A stretch of DNA of 64,000 bases from an uncultured Prevotellaceae bacterium. GTDB lineage: Bacteria; Bacteroidota; Bacteroidia; Bacteroidales; Muribaculaceae. The translations under genes were made by a program, and so were the position numbers. Shown here piece after piece: positions 26,814-35,331 of this stretch (the first letter of the stretch is position 1; the number at the start of each line of letters is the position of its first letter). The stretch is taken from contig ONKD01000002.1 of assembly GCA_900318345.1 (NCBI GenBank), positions 1 to 64,000 on the forward strand, written 5' to 3'. The notes below the pieces were generated by a model. The model searched no databases and was not told the DNA's origin. It saw only the letters and a list, made by a program, of their open reading frames with translations.

Positions 26814-27067
26814 TCCCATCTTTTTAGTGTTTTGTGTCTTTTTTCTCCCCATTTTTGGGGAGATTAGAGGGCAAAACAATGGTTTAAAGTTAACGAGTGT
26901 TAAATGTGAGAAGGTGATTAAACTTTTTGGTTTCTCATCAGTCTTTATATTGACTTCAATGAAGATTAAAGGCTTCAAACGAAATAAACTGACTTTTTCT
27001 TAATAATAAAACACTTCAACCGTGTGTCAAACTGCTGGTGAAGCATGACAAGACACAGAACATATAG

Positions 27068-27106
27068 GTCCCGATTGACAAAACGTCTCGGGACTTTTGT
27101 TTTTTT
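27068..27106 (+). terminator. Orphan plus-strand terminator
   Basis: GTCCCGA at 27068-27074 pairs with TCGGGAC at 27088-27094, followed by TTTTGTTTTTTTG. The T-tract is only on the plus-strand side. No plus-strand gene lies upstream (flanking genes are both minus), which suggests a small RNA ending here. The region 26814-27067 holds a CTCCCCA/TGGGGAG hairpin (about 26857-26874) but no recognisable TAnnTTTG box on the plus strand. Confidence 0.6.
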
Positions 27107-27118
27107 GTGCCAATCTTG

Positions 27119-27829
27119 TCACATTTTCAGATAAAAATCTCTGGTCAAGGCGATGTATTCGCTGGTGAAGCTGCCATCGCGGTGGGCAATGGTCAAGTAC
27201 TCCTCACGGTAAGGCATCTCGCGCCGCGACAACAGCCACAGTATGCGCTTCACGGCAGCTCCCTCGACAGGAATAACGCGAGTGATGTTTTTCATGGGCA
27301 GCGAGGCAAAAGCAGCCGCCTCAATAATGGCGCCCTCGGCCTCGGTGGGTGAGATCAATGCCAACATGCCGCCATCGGTCAGCCGTTGTGCTGCTCCCTC
27401 GATGAGTTGGCGATAGGAGAGTGACCCCGTGTGGCGCGCCAGCGTGCGAGCCGCATCGGGTGGCAGCAGGCTGTCGGTGAAATAGGGTGGGTTGGAGACA
27501 ATCAGGTCATAGCTGTCAGTGCTGGTCATGTGGTTGAAGTCAGCCATCATGGCAGTCAATCTCTCGCTCCACGGCGATGCGGCGAAGTTAAGTGTCGCTT
27601 CCTCGATGGCACCCGGGTCGATGTCGATGCCGTCGATATGCGCCTCACTATTGCGCTGAGCGACCATAAGGGCAATCACTCCGCAACCGGTCCCCACGTC
27701 AAGCACGCGCCGTGCGCCCTCGACAGGGCACCAAGCGCCCAGCAGCACGCCATCAGTGCCCACTTTCATCGCCGTGCGGTCGTTCAAAACAGCGAATTGT
27801 TTAAATCTGAATGTCTTTTCTCTTCCCAT
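27119..27829 (-). CDS. trmN6: tRNA1(Val) adenine-37 N6-methyltransferase
   Basis: SAM-dependent methylation of A37 in tRNA(Val). The 236-aa product has the Rossmann motif VLDVGTGCGVIALM (about 40-53), acidic GIDIDPGAIEEA, and the N6-adenine catalytic motif SNPPYF (about 105-110). The longer frame to 27913 adds 28 residues with no homology-like content. A TACCTTTG box at 27839-27846 (minus) lies within that extension, so the ATG at 27829 (MGREKTFRFKQF) is used. That leaves a very short leader. Confidence 0.92.
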   Translation of the reverse strand: MGREKTFRFKQFAVLNDRTAMKVGTDGVLLGAWCPVEGARRVLDVGTGCGVIALMVAQRNSEAHIDGIDIDPGAIEEATLNFAASPWSERLTAMMADFNHMTSTDSYDLIVSNPPYFTDSLLPPDAARTLARHTGSLSYRQLIEGAAQRLTDGGMLALISPTEAEGAIIEAAAFASLPMKNITRVIPVEGAAVKRILWLLSRREMPYREEYLTIAHRDGSFTSEYIALTRDFYLKM

Positions 27830-27896
27830 ATTTGTCGGCAAAGGTAGCCATTTTGTCGATACTTTTGGGGTGGTTTTTTTGTTTTTATTTACATAA

Positions 27897-27912
27897 TGGC
27901 ATGGTATTTGCA
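27897..27912 (+). promoter_or_regulatory. Possible sigma-54-type promoter
   Basis: TGGCAT-GGTAT-TTGCA, with GG (27898-27899) and GC (27910-27911) exactly 10 bp apart as in -24/-12 promoters. One deviation from TGGCAC. It would leave a leader of about 185 nt before the gene at 28107. No TAnnTTTG box was found in that leader. Confidence 0.35.
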
Positions 27913-28106
27913 AATAACACGTGCATGCTATATTGTTAAAAATGTTGCATTTAGCATTTTTTCACTATCAAAAAAAGCTATTGTATCACATTACTTTATA
28001 ACTTGCAGCGTTTTTGAATGATTTTTAAACATATCTTAAACTTTTCAAATACAATTTGGTCTAAAAGACAAACGAATATTAACGAATTTTTTAAACGTAA
28101 TAGATT

Positions 28107-29282
28107 ATGAAGTACCGTGTTTTAACATTGTTGGGCCTGATGGCGCTGAGTGCTGCCACAATTGTTCAAGCCCAGGACTATGACGACATTTATTATGATG
28201 CTTCATCGTCCAAATCGACTGAGGGCAAGACCGTTAAGGTCGTGAAGCCCGCTAAGACTATCGCCGTTTATGGCGAGGTGCCCGAGACCTATAAGGTGGC
28301 TGCTAACAGCAACTATCGTGTTGAGCGAGACGTTGACGAGTACAACCGCCGCGGAGGAGAGTATGAATCAAACTATGAGGTGGATCTCAATGGCGATACC
28401 ATCTTTGAGGAGGCCTTTGCCAACACCCGCCGCATCGAGCGATTCTACAATCCTGACATCGTCATCCTGAGTGACGATGAAGACTTGGTGGAACTCTATT
28501 ATGACGAGTCACCGAGCATCAACCTCATCATCGGGTCTGATTCATTCTACGGATCCTATGGATGGAATTGGGCTAGTTCCTATTATCCCTGGTATTCTTG
28601 GGGATCCTATTATCCCTGGAGAGTTGGATGGTATGACCCATGGTATACCTTCAGCTATGGCTGGTATCGTCCTGTCTACTGGGGCGGCTACTATTGGGGT
28701 TGGGGCCTCGACCACTGGCATTATTCCCACTGGTGGCCCGGTTTCTATGGCTGGGATAACTGGCACTATAGGCCACACAACTATGCTGATTGGGGACATC
28801 GCCCGAGGCCTGACCGCGTTCATGGCACTAGCGGCGGATCCACTCACAGGAATGTTGGCCTTGCCGATAACCGTAATACCCGTGGCCGTGTAGGTGGTGG
28901 TCGCAGTGCTGCTGGCTCACGTGGTGATAACCTGGGCCGCAGCTCAGTTCCGAGCCGCAGTCGTGGCGGAATTGGCACCTCTCGCTCCTCTAGCGGTAAT
29001 TTGGGCTCGCGTAGCAGCAGTGGCGTTTCACGCAGTAGCAGCGTATCGCGTTCCAGTGGTGTATCTCGCTCCAGCAGCGTATCACGTTCTAGCAGCAGCC
29101 CCAGCAGCGTGTCACGTTCCAGCGGCAGCTACAGCAGCGGTTCACGCTCAAGCGGCAGCTACAGCAGCGGTTCACGCTCCAGTGGCGGCTATAGCAGTGG
29201 CAGCAGTAGCAGCAGTCGTAGCTCTGGTGGCGGCGGTGGCAGTCACGGCGGTTCATCGGGTGGAGGTGGACATCGTCGCTAA
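28107..29282 (+). CDS. Exported low-complexity Trp/Tyr-rich and Ser/Arg/Gly-rich protein
   Basis: No family name is recognised. The 391-aa product has a signal peptide (cleaved after VQAQ, about residue 23) and an ordered N-terminal part (about 24-150). A Trp/Tyr/Gly-rich segment (about 150-235, with repeated SYYPWYSWG-like units) follows. The last 130 residues are almost only Ser, Arg, Gly and Tyr, in repeats of SRSSS, SRSSGVS and SYSSGSRSSG. The tail is predicted disordered and positively charged. It lies 71 bp before a FadL-like porin on the same strand, and such a pairing suggests a joint envelope role (inference). The repeats are nearly identical at DNA level, so copy number may vary. 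Confidence 0.85.
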   Translation: MKYRVLTLLGLMALSAATIVQAQDYDDIYYDASSSKSTEGKTVKVVKPAKTIAVYGEVPETYKVAANSNYRVERDVDEYNRRGGEYESNYEVDLNGDTIFEEAFANTRRIERFYNPDIVILSDDEDLVELYYDESPSINLIIGSDSFYGSYGWNWASSYYPWYSWGSYYPWRVGWYDPWYTFSYGWYRPVYWGGYYWGWGLDHWHYSHWWPGFYGWDNWHYRPHNYADWGHRPRPDRVHGTSGGSTHRNVGLADNRNTRGRVGGGRSAAGSRGDNLGRSSVPSRSRGGIGTSRSSSGNLGSRSSSGVSRSSSVSRSSGVSRSSSVSRSSSSPSSVSRSSGSYSSGSRSSGSYSSGSRSSGGYSSGSSSSSRSSGGGGGSHGGSSGGGGHRR

Positions 29283-29353
29283 ACTGAGCCTCATCCACAC
29301 AAACACACACGTATCATTCAGTATTAGTTGAACTAATCTAAACATTTTGAACT

Positions 29354-31012
29354 ATGAAGAAGAAAGTTTTTGCCCTCCTGTTGTGCGGACTTCCTCTCTT
29401 GATGAGCGCTCAGGATGCCTTTGATGTCCTTCAGATGTCCCAAACCGACTTGCGCGGAACAGCACGATTCCAGTCAATGGCTGGAGCCTTCGGAGCCCTT
29501 GGAGGCGATCTGTCGACGCTCTCCCAGAACCCTGCCGGTATCGGTGTCTATCGCAATAGCGACCTGGGTATCACCCTCGGCCTTGACTTCAATAACACCA
29601 AGGCTGGCATCACCACCACAAAAGAGACCAAATTCAATGTCAACAATGTGGGTTATGTGGGTGCCATACGTCTGGACAGCGAGTCGGTGCCCAACCTGAA
29701 CTTCGGATTCACTTACAACCGCATCAAGTCGTTTAACCGCCGCTATATGGGTGGTGTGGGTAATCTCGAGTCCTCAATGAGCAACTATGTTGCCAGTGAG
29801 TTTGTCAATAACAACCCGAGCGGCCCTTTTACTGATCAAGACTTGTATTGGACCGACGATTTCAACCCTTATTTTGACGGTTATGCGCCCTGGGCAGCAG
29901 TTACCATGTTTGACATGCCCACGAGGAATGGAGGTTATGTGGGCATCATCAATGCCTATGGCGACAAGATGATTGGATTGTATGAAGATGGAATAACTTC
30001 GGGCTTTGCCAATTATGAGGTAGAAGAGCGTGGTCATGCCGACGAATACAATATCGCCTTTGGCGGCAACATCGCCAACCAGCTGTATTTTGGCCTTGAT
30101 TTTGGCATCCTTGACTTGGACTACAGGAGTTTCCAGTCCTATGAGGAGTCGCTGACCAACCCCTATATCATGGCCGATGACAATGACCTGTTCTTGAGTG
30201 AATTGACCGACGTGAACACTTCTGCCGATTGGGGCTTGTACAACTACCTGCATAGCGAGGGTACCGGCATCAACTTCAAGTTAGGCCTCATCTGGAAGCC
30301 CACCCAGGCCTTGCGCATCGGTGCCGCCTTCCACACGCCCACCTATTACGACATGCGCGACACCTACTATGTGAGCACCTCGCTCATTGGCTATCAGGAC
30401 GGCAACCGCCTCTACACTGCCGAAAAGGGCAGTAATGGCGAATTGGGTACATTCGATGGTTATGATTACACGAGCAACTACACCATTAAGACGCCCTGGC
30501 GTTTCATGGGCAGCCTGGCCGGTGTGGTTGGTAAGAGTGGCATCATCAGCTTGGACTACGAGTATGTGGCCAACCAGACGATGCGCATCGGCAACGACCG
30601 TGGCAACGAGTACTATGATGTGACTGACCATGTGAAGACTTATTTCAAGCCCTCTCACATCATCCGCGTGGGTGGCGAGTATCGCCTCAATCCCAACTGG
30701 AGCCTGCGTGCAGGTTACAGCTACAAGACCACTCAGGTCGAGGACGGCGTTGACAAGTATGAATACAACATCGCTACTGTTGGCACCAATCCCACCTACC
30801 AGTATGACAACACTGTTCAGCACATCACCTGTGGCTTGGGCTATCATCACAAGTCATTCTATGCCGACATGGCCTATGTTCACCAGATCCGCAATAGCGT
30901 GTACAACGCCTTCTCACCCTATGAGGACGAGTTAGGCTATGTGCCCAACGTGAGCGCCGATGTGAAGGACAACAACAACCGCTTATCCCTTACCCTGGGA
31001 ATGAGATTCTAG
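29354..31012 (+). CDS. OmpP1/FadL-family outer-membrane transport protein
   Basis: A 552-aa outer-membrane beta-barrel. Signal peptide MKKKVFALLLCGLPLLMSAQ. The mature N-terminus holds the FadL-like hatch region with the GALGGDLSTLSQNPAGIGVYR motif (about 48-70), typical of the family that moves hydrophobic compounds. A long series of amphipathic strands follows, ending in LSLTLGMRF with a C-terminal Phe. The substrate cannot be read from sequence. It is co-directional with the low-complexity exported protein just upstream. A stable hairpin follows at 31063-31098. Confidence 0.9.
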   Translation: MKKKVFALLLCGLPLLMSAQDAFDVLQMSQTDLRGTARFQSMAGAFGALGGDLSTLSQNPAGIGVYRNSDLGITLGLDFNNTKAGITTTKETKFNVNNVGYVGAIRLDSESVPNLNFGFTYNRIKSFNRRYMGGVGNLESSMSNYVASEFVNNNPSGPFTDQDLYWTDDFNPYFDGYAPWAAVTMFDMPTRNGGYVGIINAYGDKMIGLYEDGITSGFANYEVEERGHADEYNIAFGGNIANQLYFGLDFGILDLDYRSFQSYEESLTNPYIMADDNDLFLSELTDVNTSADWGLYNYLHSEGTGINFKLGLIWKPTQALRIGAAFHTPTYYDMRDTYYVSTSLIGYQDGNRLYTAEKGSNGELGTFDGYDYTSNYTIKTPWRFMGSLAGVVGKSGIISLDYEYVANQTMRIGNDRGNEYYDVTDHVKTYFKPSHIIRVGGEYRLNPNWSLRAGYSYKTTQVEDGVDKYEYNIATVGTNPTYQYDNTVQHITCGLGYHHKSFYADMAYVHQIRNSVYNAFSPYEDELGYVPNVSADVKDNNNRLSLTLGMRF

Positions 31013-31062
31013 GACAAACGTATCATATACCCAGAGATTACGTTTATAAAATTCATTAAAAT

Positions 31063-31098
31063 GATCTGGCAGTTCGAGATTTCTCGTGCTGCCAGATC
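31063..31098. terminator. Hairpin after the FadL-like gene
   Basis: GATCTGGCAG at 31063-31072 pairs exactly with CTGCCAGATC at 31089-31098. No T-tract follows on either strand, so it may stabilise RNA ends or act weakly between the convergent genes. Confidence 0.5.
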
Positions 31099-31129
31099 TG
31101 ATTATTGTAACTGTATTAATCGTTGAGGG

Positions 31130-31471
31130 CTATCCTGGGAACAGGTTGTCCAGCGCGTTTTGAAAAGCGACCAGTTGTTCCCTGATGTTCTTGAGTTGCT
31201 CGATGGCGTCAAAGCGCTTGTCAACACCATCGCGATTGTGGCGAATCTGGGCTTGGGCGGCATCCAGTTTCAGCCCTTTTTCTTTCACTAGATAATAGAC
31301 CTTGCTGATGGTCTCGATGTCGCTGGGCGTGTAGTAACGGATGTTTTTCTTGTTGCGACGGGGCTTGATGATAGTGAACTGCGATTCCCAGTAACGCAGT
31401 GTGGACTCTGGGATTCCCAGAATCTCAGAAACATCACCTATTTTATAGAATTTTTTATCCAGATTTTGCAT
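31130..31471 (-). CDS. MerR-family transcriptional regulator
   Basis: A 113-aa protein with an N-terminal winged-helix MerR domain (about 7-75: KIGDVSEILGIPESTLRYWESQF, then YYTPSDIETISKVYYL) and a C-terminal coiled coil (about 80-110) for dimerisation. No effector domain or Cys metal site is present, so the ligand is unknown. Such short MerR proteins near housekeeping genes are common in Bacteroidetes. The ATG at 31471 is chosen because the domain starts there; the frame continues to 31528 without homology-like sequence. Its promoter (31526-31556) fires towards the alaS promoter. Confidence 0.88.
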   Translation of the reverse strand: MQNLDKKFYKIGDVSEILGIPESTLRYWESQFTIIKPRRNKKNIRYYTPSDIETISKVYYLVKEKGLKLDAAQAQIRHNRDGVDKRFDAIEQLKNIREQLVAFQNALDNLFPG

Positions 31472-31475
31472 GGTG

Positions 31476-31556
31476 TTGCACAAATGAATAGAATTAAGTA
31501 ACTTTGCAGGTTGATAACAACACGGCAAAGATAAACAAATAGTTTAGACTTCGCAA
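31476..31556. promoter_or_regulatory. Face-to-face promoters of alaS and the MerR gene
   Basis: Plus strand, alaS: TTG (31476-31478), 20 bp, TAACTTTG (31499-31506). Minus strand, merR-like: TTG (31554-31556), 20 bp, TATCTTTG (31526-31533). Each RNA would start between the two promoters and run through the other promoter. Confidence 0.75.
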
Positions 31557-31594
31557 TAAAAATCGAACATTTATAACAAATTAAGAATAATATT

Positions 31595-34213
31595 ATGCTT
31601 ACTGCAAAAGAAATCCGCGAGACATTCAAGCGTTACTTCGAGGAGCATGGCCACCACATTGTGCCGTCGGCTCCCATGGTCATCAAGGACGATCCCACAC
31701 TCATGTTTACCAATGCTGGTATGAACCAATTCAAGGACATTATCCTGGGCAATAAGGACGCCCAGTGGCGCCGTGTTGCCGATTCACAGAAGTGCCTGCG
31801 CGTGAGCGGCAAGCACAACGACCTGGAAGAGGTGGGCCACGACACCTATCATCACACGATGTTTGAGATGCTGGGTAACTGGTCGTTTGGTGACTACTTC
31901 AAGCACGAGGCGATCGATTGGGCATGGGACTTGCTGGTCAACGTGTATAAACTTGACCCCACTTGCCTGTATGCGACGGTGTTTGAGGGTGACAAGAATG
32001 ATGGCTTGTCTCGTGATGACGAGGCTGCGGGTTTCTGGGAGGCCCATCTGCCCAAGGATCACATCCTGAATGGCAACCGTCACGATAACTTCTGGGAAAT
32101 GGGTGATACGGGCCCCTGCGGACCGTGCAGCGAGGTGCACATCGACCTGCGCAGCGATGAGGAGAAAGCAGCTGTGCCCGGTGCGTCGCTGGTCAACAAG
32201 GACAATCCCCAGGTGATTGAGATTTGGAACCTCGTTTTCATGCAGTATAACCGCAAGGCCGACGGCTCGCTCGAGCAGTTGCCCAACCGCGTGATTGACA
32301 CGGGTATGGGTCTGGAGCGCTTGTGCATGGCCTTGCAGGGCAAGAAATCCAACTATGACACCGACGTCTTCCAGCCCCTCATTGGCAAGTTGGGTGAGAT
32401 GTGTGGCAAGAAATATGGCGAGAACAAGGATGTGGATGTTGCCATGCGTGTCGTTGCCGACCACGTGCGCACCATCGCTTTCTCGATAGCCGACGGGCAG
32501 TTACCCAGCAATGCCAAGGCGGGTTACGTCATCCGCCGCATCCTGCGCCGTGCCGTGCGCTATGGATACACCTTCTTGGGATTTAAGGATGCTTTCATGT
32601 ATCGCCTGATTGACACGCTCATCGAGAGCATGGGTGAAGCCTATCCTGAGATTAAGGCACAGGCTGACCTCATCAAGCACGTGACCAAGGAGGAGGAAGA
32701 AGCCTTCCTGCGCACACTGGAGACGGGTATGAAACTCATCGAGAAAGTCATTGCCGACACTAAGGCCGCCGGCAAGACCGTGGTCGATGGCAAGGAGGCG
32801 TTTACGCTCTACGACACCTTTGGTTTCCCCTTGGATCTCACCGAACTCATCCTGCGTGAGAACGGCATGACCGTCAACGAGGAGGAATTCAATGTCGAGA
32901 TGCAGAAACAAAAACAGCGTGCCCGCAATGCGGCTGCTGTCGAGGCCACCGACTGGGTTGAGCTCAAGGATGGCGTGACCGAGTTTGTGGGCTATGACCT
33001 CACCGAGTGTGACGTGAACATCCTGCGTTATCGCAAGGTGACTCAAAAGAACAAGTCATTCTACCAGATTGTGCTTGACCGCACGCCCTTCTATGCTGAG
33101 ATGGGTGGTCAGGTAGGCGATCGTGGCACGCTCACCTGTGGTGACGAGGTCATCGAGGTGACTGATACCAAGCGCGAGAACAATCTGCCGGTTCACATCA
33201 CTGCCAAATTGCCCAGTGACGTGAACGCAACCCTCCATGCAGCCATCAATCTGGAGGCACGCCACGCCACCGAGTGTAACCACACGGCTACCCACTTGCT
33301 CCATGCTGCCCTGCGTCAGGTGCTCGGCACCCATGTCGAGCAGAAAGGCTCCTACGTTGACCCGCACTCGCTGCGATTCGACTTCTCCCACTTCCGTAAG
33401 GTTACGCCCGAGGAGATCCGTCAAGTGGAGCATTTGGCCAACAAGATGATTCGTGAGGCCATCATCCGTGAGGAGCATCGCGAAATGCCCATCGACGAGG
33501 CACGTCAAATGGGGGCCATGGCACTCTTTGGCGAGAAATATGGCGACCATGTGCGTGTCATCAAGTATGGTGACTCGGTAGAATTGTGTGGTGGCACCCA
33601 TGTGCCCAACACGGGCAACATCGGCATGGTGCGCATCGTTAGCGAGAGCAGCATTGCCGCTGGCATCCGCCGCATTGAGGCTATAACGGGCGCCAGTGTT
33701 GAGGATATGCTCGATAAGGTTCAGGATACCCTGGGTCATGTGAAGGAATTGCTCAACAATGCCCCCGATGCCATCACAGCATTGCAGAAGTCACTGGCCG
33801 AGAACGCCGACCTGAAGAAACAGGTGGACGACTTCATGAAACAGCGCATCGCGATCCTTGCCAAGCAGCTCATGAATGAGGGCAAGGAAATGAACGGCAT
33901 TAATGTCATTAAGCTCACGGGCAAGCGTCTGCCCGACGTGGTCAAGGGTGTGGCTCTGGCTCTCAAGGCCGATTGTCCTACTGCTACCGCTTTCCTCGCT
34001 GCTACCGAGCATGAAGGAAAGCCGATGCTCACCGTGATGCTGAGCGAGGACCTCGTTAAAGCAGGCAAGAACGCTGGCAACATCGTCCGTGGCGCTGCCA
34101 AGTGCATCCAGGGCGGTGGCGGTGGCCAGCCCCACTTCGCTCAGGCTGGCGGCCGCAATCCTCAGGGATTGAATGATGCTATGGTAGCCATGCACGAGGC
34201 GCTGAATCTCTAA
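31595..34213 (+). CDS. alaS: Alanyl-tRNA synthetase
   Basis: Charges tRNA(Ala) with alanine and edits mis-acylated Ser/Gly, in the cytoplasm. At 872 aa it is full length. Class II catalytic core at the N-terminus ([33 protein letters not shown]). The editing domain has the zinc ligands HTATHLLH (about 567-574) and CGGTH (about 664-668). The C-Ala domain ends with a Gly-rich [14 protein letters not shown] motif. It has its own canonical promoter and a hairpin after the stop. Confidence 0.98.
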   Translation: MLTAKEIRETFKRYFEEHGHHIVPSAPMVIKDDPTLMFTNAGMNQFKDIILGNKDAQWRRVADSQKCLRVSGKHNDLEEVGHDTYHHTMFEMLGNWSFGDYFKHEAIDWAWDLLVNVYKLDPTCLYATVFEGDKNDGLSRDDEAAGFWEAHLPKDHILNGNRHDNFWEMGDTGPCGPCSEVHIDLRSDEEKAAVPGASLVNKDNPQVIEIWNLVFMQYNRKADGSLEQLPNRVIDTGMGLERLCMALQGKKSNYDTDVFQPLIGKLGEMCGKKYGENKDVDVAMRVVADHVRTIAFSIADGQLPSNAKAGYVIRRILRRAVRYGYTFLGFKDAFMYRLIDTLIESMGEAYPEIKAQADLIKHVTKEEEEAFLRTLETGMKLIEKVIADTKAAGKTVVDGKEAFTLYDTFGFPLDLTELILRENGMTVNEEEFNVEMQKQKQRARNAAAVEATDWVELKDGVTEFVGYDLTECDVNILRYRKVTQKNKSFYQIVLDRTPFYAEMGGQVGDRGTLTCGDEVIEVTDTKRENNLPVHITAKLPSDVNATLHAAINLEARHATECNHTATHLLHAALRQVLGTHVEQKGSYVDPHSLRFDFSHFRKVTPEEIRQVEHLANKMIREAIIREEHREMPIDEARQMGAMALFGEKYGDHVRVIKYGDSVELCGGTHVPNTGNIGMVRIVSESSIAAGIRRIEAITGASVEDMLDKVQDTLGHVKELLNNAPDAITALQKSLAENADLKKQVDDFMKQRIAILAKQLMNEGKEMNGINVIKLTGKRLPDVVKGVALALKADCPTATAFLAATEHEGKPMLTVMLSEDLVKAGKNAGNIVRGAAKCIQGGGGGQPHFAQAGGRNPQGLNDAMVAMHEALNL

Positions 34214-34226
34214 TGTTTGTAATCAT

Positions 34227-34262
34227 ACTGCCGCACCTTCTCATTTTTGGGGGTGCGGTAGT
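34227..34262 (+). terminator. Hairpin between alaS and the exchanger gene
   Basis: ACTGCCGCACC at 34227-34237 pairs with GGTGCGGTAGT at 34252-34262 (11 bp with one G-T pair). Only a weak T-rich tail follows, so readthrough is possible. Confidence 0.6.
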
Positions 34263-34291
34263 GCTGTTTCATCAATTGTTAATCATTGGAT

Positions 34292-35266
34292 ATGGATTAT
34301 CTGTTGCTTGTTGTTGGTTTGGGAATGCTTTTGCTGGCAGCCAACTACCTTGTCGATTCGTCGGTGGCCATTGCCCAGCGGGCCAAGATTTCTAATTTCA
34401 TCATTGGCTTGACCATTGTGGGTATCGGTACCAGTGCGCCTGAATTGTTTATCTCGGTGTCCTCGGCGCTTAAAGATAGCGGGGATATCGCCATGGGTAA
34501 CGTGCTGGGCTCCAACATAGCCAACGTGTTGCTCATCTTGGGCGCCACAGCCATGATTATGCCGTTTTCCATCGAGCGGTTGCAGCGCCGTCGTGACATT
34601 CCTTTTGTCATCTTGGCATCGCTGTTTGTCATGCTCATCGCCAACGACAGCATTGTTCCCGGCATCAAATACAACACGTTGAATCGTCTTGATGGCATCG
34701 TGTTGCTGATCATGTTTATCGGTTACATGTGCTGGGTGATTGTCCAGAAGGGCAAGGACCCCAAGCGGGCACTGGAAGAGGCCGATGAGGAAGCGACAAC
34801 ATCACTGGCTGGCAAGCAGCCGTGGCTGCTGTGGGGCATCGCCGTCGTGTCGCTGGTAGCGTTGATTTTTGGCGGTAACTTGTTCCTTGACAGTGCCAAG
34901 AACTTGGCACGCGCGTGGGGCATGAGCGAGGCAGTGATTGCCATCACCATTGTGGCTGTAGGCACTTCCTTGCCCGAGTTGGTTACTGCTATCATTGCGG
35001 CATCAAAGCATAATCCCCAGTTGGCCTTGGGTAACGTGATTGGCAGCAATATCTTCAATTTGTTGATGATTTTGGGTGTCGCTTCGACTGTTAAGCCATT
35101 GCAATTTGTTGACATCAACATTTGGGACTATGTGGTCATGGTCATCTCGGCCATTATGCTTTACATGGTGGTGCTCACTTTTAAAAAGGACAAGATGGAC
35201 CGTGTTGAGGGCGTCATCTTCTTTGCCGCCTATGTGGGCTACACCATTTACCTATTGCTGCGCTAG
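34292..35266 (+). CDS. yrbG: CaCA-family Na+/Ca2+ (YrbG-like) exchanger
   Basis: Inner-membrane cation/calcium antiporter. The 324-aa product has ten predicted helices in two inverted halves. Each half carries an alpha-repeat: GIGTSAPELFISVSSA (about 47-62) and AVGTSLPELVTAIIAA (about 229-244), both followed by the GNVIGSN/GNVLGSN motif. A short cytoplasmic loop (about 150-175) separates the halves. The frame opens two codons earlier with TTG; the ATG at 34292 is taken. Substrate (Ca2+ with Na+ or H+) is inferred from the family. Confidence 0.93.
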   Translation: MDYLLLVVGLGMLLLAANYLVDSSVAIAQRAKISNFIIGLTIVGIGTSAPELFISVSSALKDSGDIAMGNVLGSNIANVLLILGATAMIMPFSIERLQRRRDIPFVILASLFVMLIANDSIVPGIKYNTLNRLDGIVLLIMFIGYMCWVIVQKGKDPKRALEEADEEATTSLAGKQPWLLWGIAVVSLVALIFGGNLFLDSAKNLARAWGMSEAVIAITIVAVGTSLPELVTAIIAASKHNPQLALGNVIGSNIFNLLMILGVASTVKPLQFVDINIWDYVVMVISAIMLYMVVLTFKKDKMDRVEGVIFFAAYVGYTIYLLLR

Positions 35267-35331
35267 CACGCTCTTCGTTGTCTATTAAACCAAATCACTA
35301 CAATCCAGTCGAATAGAAAAAACCAATTGCA

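Noticed and set aside
26857-26874. Terminator at the CTCCCCA/TGGGGAG hairpin
   Set aside because: The T-run lies before the hairpin on the plus strand, and on the minus strand an A-run follows, so it does not have terminator geometry.
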